From NCBI GenBank assembly GCA_023101725.1, contig JALJCO010007127.1:186001-250000 (forward strand): a DNA stretch of 64,000 nt, in the 5' to 3' direction. A program made the translations under genes and the position numbers. This document shows positions 59,898 through 64,000 of the stretch, piece after piece. Positions within the stretch are counted from its first letter, which is position 1. Each line of letters opens with the position of its first letter. This DNA is from Atherinomorus stipes (taxonomy: Eukaryota > Chordata > Actinopteri > Atheriniformes > Atherinidae). The notes under the pieces were generated by a model. That model was not told where the DNA came from and did not search any database. It saw only the letters and a list, made by a program, of their open reading frames with translations.

Positions 59898-61379
59898 ATA
59901 TCTTTTAATCTAAAAATATGTAGTGCTGCCATTTTACGGATTTTTTTTTAAAAAAAGGTAAACACTTTTTTATGACTTGGACACCCCTGATAAGCTGTGT
60001 GTGGAAAATGTGACCCTTGTACCACTTTGAGCATTCACTGGGATATTGCAAAGGTTTTTTTTGTTTGTTTTTGTTTTGTTTTTTTGCTGTGGGTCGACAA
60101 AAAGTCACTTCTGAAGGTTTTGCCAATTGAGTCAGAAACAAACGTGGAGACAGCACAGAAAATGCAAAAATTACACTTAGGCAGGGTGTAAGCTATCTCT
60201 GTGGCTACTTAGACCAATCACTTCATGCAGCTAGCATTGCTTGTTAAGGTATTTGTTGTCATTTCAGTCAGTTTCTCTTGGATTCATCTTATAAAACAGA
60301 GTCATTCACTTTATTTAAATTCTTAATTTGTGGTTTGAATTACTGTAGTGGAGACTGAGTAGCCTAAGTCAAGATTTTAATTTTAATTCTTACATGACAA
60401 CTGATAAATAATCACCTCTTTAAACCGTCAAAGACTTTTCAACTTTACAAAAAACAACCATTTACATTCCCAAACAATACACTGAACTGTCAACTAGAAA
60501 AAGGGAAAGCTTTAATGTTTCATATTATTCAGAGAGATGAATTGGTGAGACTTTTCTGTAGTGAAAATAACAGCAGGAGTGCTGATTGCAATTTCAGGTT
60601 GAGGTGACAAGATGTGACTTAGGGGCTCTGCATCCTCAAATCAGATTGAGTCCACCATCCCCTGGCTTCACACTCCACTAGCAACACCCAGGGTTTGACT
60701 GATAGGAAATTAGCAGCACTGAGAAAGGTTGTAATACTGTACATACCCCGAGTTCTAAAAACAACTTTAGAAAAAAAACCTGTGTTGTATCCAAACTTGT
60801 TTTTCAGTTTTCAGTTTTTAAGGCAGCAGAGGTTGCCAGGGTCCTATTATAGAGGGAACTGATTATTTTGACAGCTTGTTACAGACCAAAGTGGCTCATA
60901 TGTGGGGATTTATCTCATGTGATGACTTGGCTGTGTTAAAGCAGTGAAGATATGAGGCTGTAAGATTGGATGTGATCCCTGTGAAACTTCCATCAAACCT
61001 TAAAATGTAGTCTGCAGCTACAGAAAGGAATGTGCATCAGTTTCCTAACAAGCTGTATTCAGATGCCATGTGAGTAGTCGACAGCTGTAACAGTCAAAAC
61101 CAAAACTATGCCATCTATATTTTTCACCAAACAAGGCATTTAAGATGACAATTAAAGAAACAAGATGACAAAACAGAAAACAACAGAACAGCAACAACAA
61201 AGTTCAAGTACAACAAAAAATGGAAATCATGATATTCTAAAGACAGAATGTAAACGGCCCTCCCTGCACCTTTGTTTATTCATGTATAACTGTGACATTA
61301 TTAGTGTCCTTAACTTGTGTTTCTCTTATTCTTTCTCAGGAACCCCTGGCTTAGAGTTATGGTGATGTCAACCAATCTG
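59898..61379. other. Non-coding sequence, no gene seen
   Basis: AT-rich with GTTTT repeats near 60055-60083 and a CAA-rich patch near 61180-61215. No exon. Confidence 0.55.
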
Positions 61380-61890
61380 TCCTGTTATATCTCACACAGG
61401 CTTCGCCCCCTTCTGGACTCTGGGTACAACTCTCCTCCAATCGTGTACACACGATGGCCCACTGAAATTTTCATGTACGTAGCGGGCCAGTAAGGCATGT
61501 CTACCCCCTTTTCCCGCCTTAGCGGGTATAAAAGCAGGTGCATCGCCAGCTGCCCTCATTGCACCTAGCTTCAGCGTAAGGCTAAAGAGCGGCAGGGCCC
61601 TGTGTAGAAGGCCCTGCCCTTCCTGAGTCTGGTTCTGTGGAGGTTTTTCTTCCTATTAAAGGGGAGTTTTTTTCTTACCACTATCACCCGGCAAAGGACA
61701 GGGGATTGAACTGAAAAGATAATTTGACACAATCCATTGGTTTACTTAGCTAGGCAAATATTTTTTTAGGAACTGACTTATAGTATGAACAGAGCTGTAT
61801 TATTTGGACTAATGTAGACCATATTGGATTTGTTTTAATCAAGCTATAATTAGACAACAGGGAATTGGATTGAATTGGACTGTTTCAAAT
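61380..61890 (+). mobile_element. LTR- or SINE-like composite with a TATA box
   Basis: The 5' part is CpG-rich and promoter-like: cgccttagcgggtataaaag places a TATA box at 61527-61534, about 30 bp before a gc-rich start region, as in an LTR U3/R junction. The 3' part (ctggttctgtggaggttttt, attaaaggggagttttttt, ttaccactatcaccc) is a block very common at the 3' ends of fish retroposons, and the element fades out in attggattgaattgg-type repeats (61866-61880). I see no tRNA-like boxes, no primer-binding site and no paired LTR. Confidence 0.5.
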
Positions 61891-62776
61891 GTCAAATGTT
61901 ACAACTGTCTCTTTATCCATAAAAGGAGCAGTCAGGAATCCCCCTTTCCTTCTCTTCTTTCTGCCTGTGGTATCTTGGTGTCAAACTATAGTCATGGTTA
62001 AAACCAGGCCTGTTTTTTCAGCTTTCAGTACAAAATAGTTGTTTATTGGCAGTCTCTTCAGGTGCACCGCTGCTTTACTGTTAATCAAGTTAATCGTTGT
62101 ATCTTCACAATCCATAGAAGGGAAAACAAATATTAACTTAGGTATTGTTTTGTACCTGCTTATGATTAGTATTAATTCATATTGTAGTGGTTGCTGTAGT
62201 TGGTCCTGGGGTAGGTTAGTTTGAATATTTCCCCTCATGCTTTGTGACTCTTCCTGTTCCATTCTGCACTGTGAGTTATCATACTGTATCATGTAGACTG
62301 TGAGTTGTACTCTTTTTTAATAGTTTGGATGGTCCTGCGACTTATATGTAGCCTATAATTTAACATGTGTTTAAATGTTATTTCATACTGACTGACATGA
62401 AACATGGAGTGCGCATTACCATCTACAGCCACAAAAGGGCAGTCTAGGCTTGTGAGAACTAGAGTATATGTTGCGCTGAAGATCCGAAAATGGCCTTATT
62501 GCAGCTAGAGGAGTTCATTTCTGACATCTGGCTGGCTGGCTGGCACCTTATCATTCTTATTCATGATGTTTATGATGATTTACAGGCACTAACTTTGATC
62601 GGGAAAGGTTTACCAGTCACATATACAGTAGGCCTATATGAAATATCCAAAAATGGCCTTATGGGAGGAGTTTATTATGGACAATAATATGCAGTATTGT
62701 ATAAGGCCTTGATGCCTTAGTAATGTGTGGCTATGAATTATTTATCTTGTCCCAATGTGTTGGTAATTCGATTTAA
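61891..62776. other. Non-coding sequence, no gene seen
   Basis: A (GGCT)3 patch near 62530-62541. No exon or bounded repeat. Confidence 0.5.
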
Positions 62777-63397
62777 AGGGATATTGTGTAAGTTCTCCTG
62801 TTATTTATTCACAAAAACTGATTATTTGGTTCAAAAGTGCTTTTTCATTAATCAGTAATCACTCCCATCAACAAACTGAAGTGCTCCTCTAAGTTCTAAA
62901 TTTGCCATCCGTATCATTCATTTACACATCGAGCGGGTCTGCTCGGTGAAGGCTGCCATGTCGTATCGCCCTGTTTTTGCGTTCAGGAGAAGCGTGACAG
63001 TAGGAAACCACAGAAACTCACCGGACACACCGGAGTTTTCAGCTCAGTTCGAGGTAATGCCTTTGAAAAGTCACCGCGCTGCAGTGGGGAGAAACCAGCG
63101 TCTCGCTGATGCTGGGTTCAAGTGCAGTCGGGCAGACGGCCGTTGGTAACAAACCAGATGTCATTTTAATCAATGAAGCCGAGTGAAAGACGGTAAAACA
63201 TGGGTCAGGGAAAACAATATGACATCGCCATGACAACAAATCAGATGTGGACTGATGTCACTGTAACTGACGGACCACGTCTTCACATAGAGGCTGGTGA
63301 TAACATTACATGCATCGGCTGTCGTCGATCTGCCCGGTTTCACGCGAATGCAGCATGAAAAGTACGAGGGAGCTGCTCCCGATTACACAGTGTCCCT
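62777..63397. mobile_element. TTAA-type DNA transposon, non-autonomous
   Basis: TTAA (62773-62776) is followed by agggatattgtgtaag. The inverted right end reads agggacactgtgtaatcggg, adjacent to TTGA (63398-63401). The terminal repeat agrees at 13 of the first 15 positions. The 621-bp interior is CpG-rich with no transposase, as in the other members of this size class. Confidence 0.75.
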
Positions 63398-63629
63398 TTG
63401 ATAATGCCTGGCCCAGTTCTGCCCCTTGTAGCTTGTTGAAATAGACACTTAATAATAATGTTTGCTTTGATTTGGAAACAGATTTTGCTCACACACCACC
63501 ACAACCCCCCACCCCACTCAATTTACAGTATTTGTTTATTTTGGATTCTGCTTACTTGAGTTCATTCTCCACGCTTGTATTCTTTTGTGTACTTTCTATT
63601 TTCAGCTCAAGTAACTCTAACAAAACCCA

Positions 63630-63690
63630 GTTTCCCCCTAGGGATCAACAAAGAAGTTTTGATTCCGGATCTGATATGAGTCATAATTTG
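63630..63690 (+). repeat. Retroposon tail relic
   Basis: tttccccctagggatcaaca followed by aagaagttttgattc resembles the 3' tails of fish LINE/SINE copies (TTCCCCTAGGGATCAATAAAGT type) with a decayed polyadenylation signal. No body is attached. Confidence 0.45.
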
Positions 63691-64000
63691 GAGAACAAAC
63701 AAAAGGCCTACACGGTCAGTTAGATCTGAGATGTTATTTATCTGCTCGTGGGTTGCTCCTTTACATAAAGCTCCTATGTATGATATTCAACTGGATGAAC
63801 AAGGAACCAAAATGACATAAAGGTTGTTAGACTTGTTGCAAAAACAGCATATTACAGAATTTTACAAAACACACAAAACTAAAGAAACAACATTTCTGAA
63901 ATAGAAAGACATAAGAAACAATGCAGAATGTGAACTGAACTATATCTGTTTTCCTGTTGTCCTGTATAATATTGCACCTGAAGACCCTTGTGGGCTTTTC
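63691..64000. other. Non-coding sequence to the window edge
   Basis: AT-rich, nothing recognised. Confidence 0.5.

Noticed and set aside
1..64000. CRISPR array, phage or bacterial defence system
   Set aside because: No regular spacers, no bacterial gene organisation; all evidence is for vertebrate DNA.

Overview
The window reads as ordinary teleost fish nuclear DNA. I infer this from the repeat repertoire: a Tc1/mariner element with a DD37E transposase, several hAT and TTAA-flanked miniature elements, fish-type tRNA-derived SINEs, L2-like LINE tails, long (CA/TG)n, (TA)n and (CT)n microsatellites, and AT-rich non-coding sequence with no dense open reading frames. The species cannot be told from the sequence. 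There is no rRNA, tRNA gene, CRISPR array, operon or intact host protein-coding gene that I can recognise. The window is most likely intergenic or intronic, and its content is a layered set of transposon insertions.

Layout: 1-2.9 kb is unremarkable. At 2.9-4.5 kb lies a nearly complete 1572-bp Tc1/mariner transposon with 210-bp inverted repeats and a transposase gene broken by one frameshift and one stop. A TTAA-flanked element follows it directly (4.5-5.5 kb). At 10-12.1 kb a microsatellite is followed by an LINE relic split by an hAT element that itself carries a SINE-like block. From 13.8 to 19.5 kb there are a mariner relic, a LINE 3' end, several hAT termini and a decayed THAP-domain exon on the minus strand. 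From 22.4 to 27.3 kb is the densest nest: a foldback element split by a palindromic MITE, a possible 2.7-kb piggyBac-type unit holding other elements, and a clean TTAA element. From 27.3 to 45 kb the sequence is mostly unique, with microsatellites, perfect hairpins, a SINE and a 301-bp foldback element. A candidate minus-strand first exon with a consensus splice donor sits at 45.1-45.4 kb. From 45.6 to 48.1 kb come a SINE, a hAT-like MITE, a second THAP pseudogene and a mariner MITE against a (CA)n tract. From 51 to 63.4 kb there are a 535-bp long inverted repeat, further TTAA elements, a second SINE copy in the opposite orientation, an hAT element with a perfect 8-bp target duplication and an LTR/SINE-like composite.

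No genes work together here in the usual sense. The recurring theme is DNA-transposon activity: at least five TTAA-ended non-autonomous elements, and two independent THAP-domain relics that could descend from the transposases of such families (that link is inference). The best second-look items are the DD37E element with duplicated sites inside its long repeats, the two THAP relics, the three-level nest at 11-12 kb, the long inverted repeat at 51 kb with its one-armed relative at 24.4 kb, and the candidate first exon at 45.1 kb.
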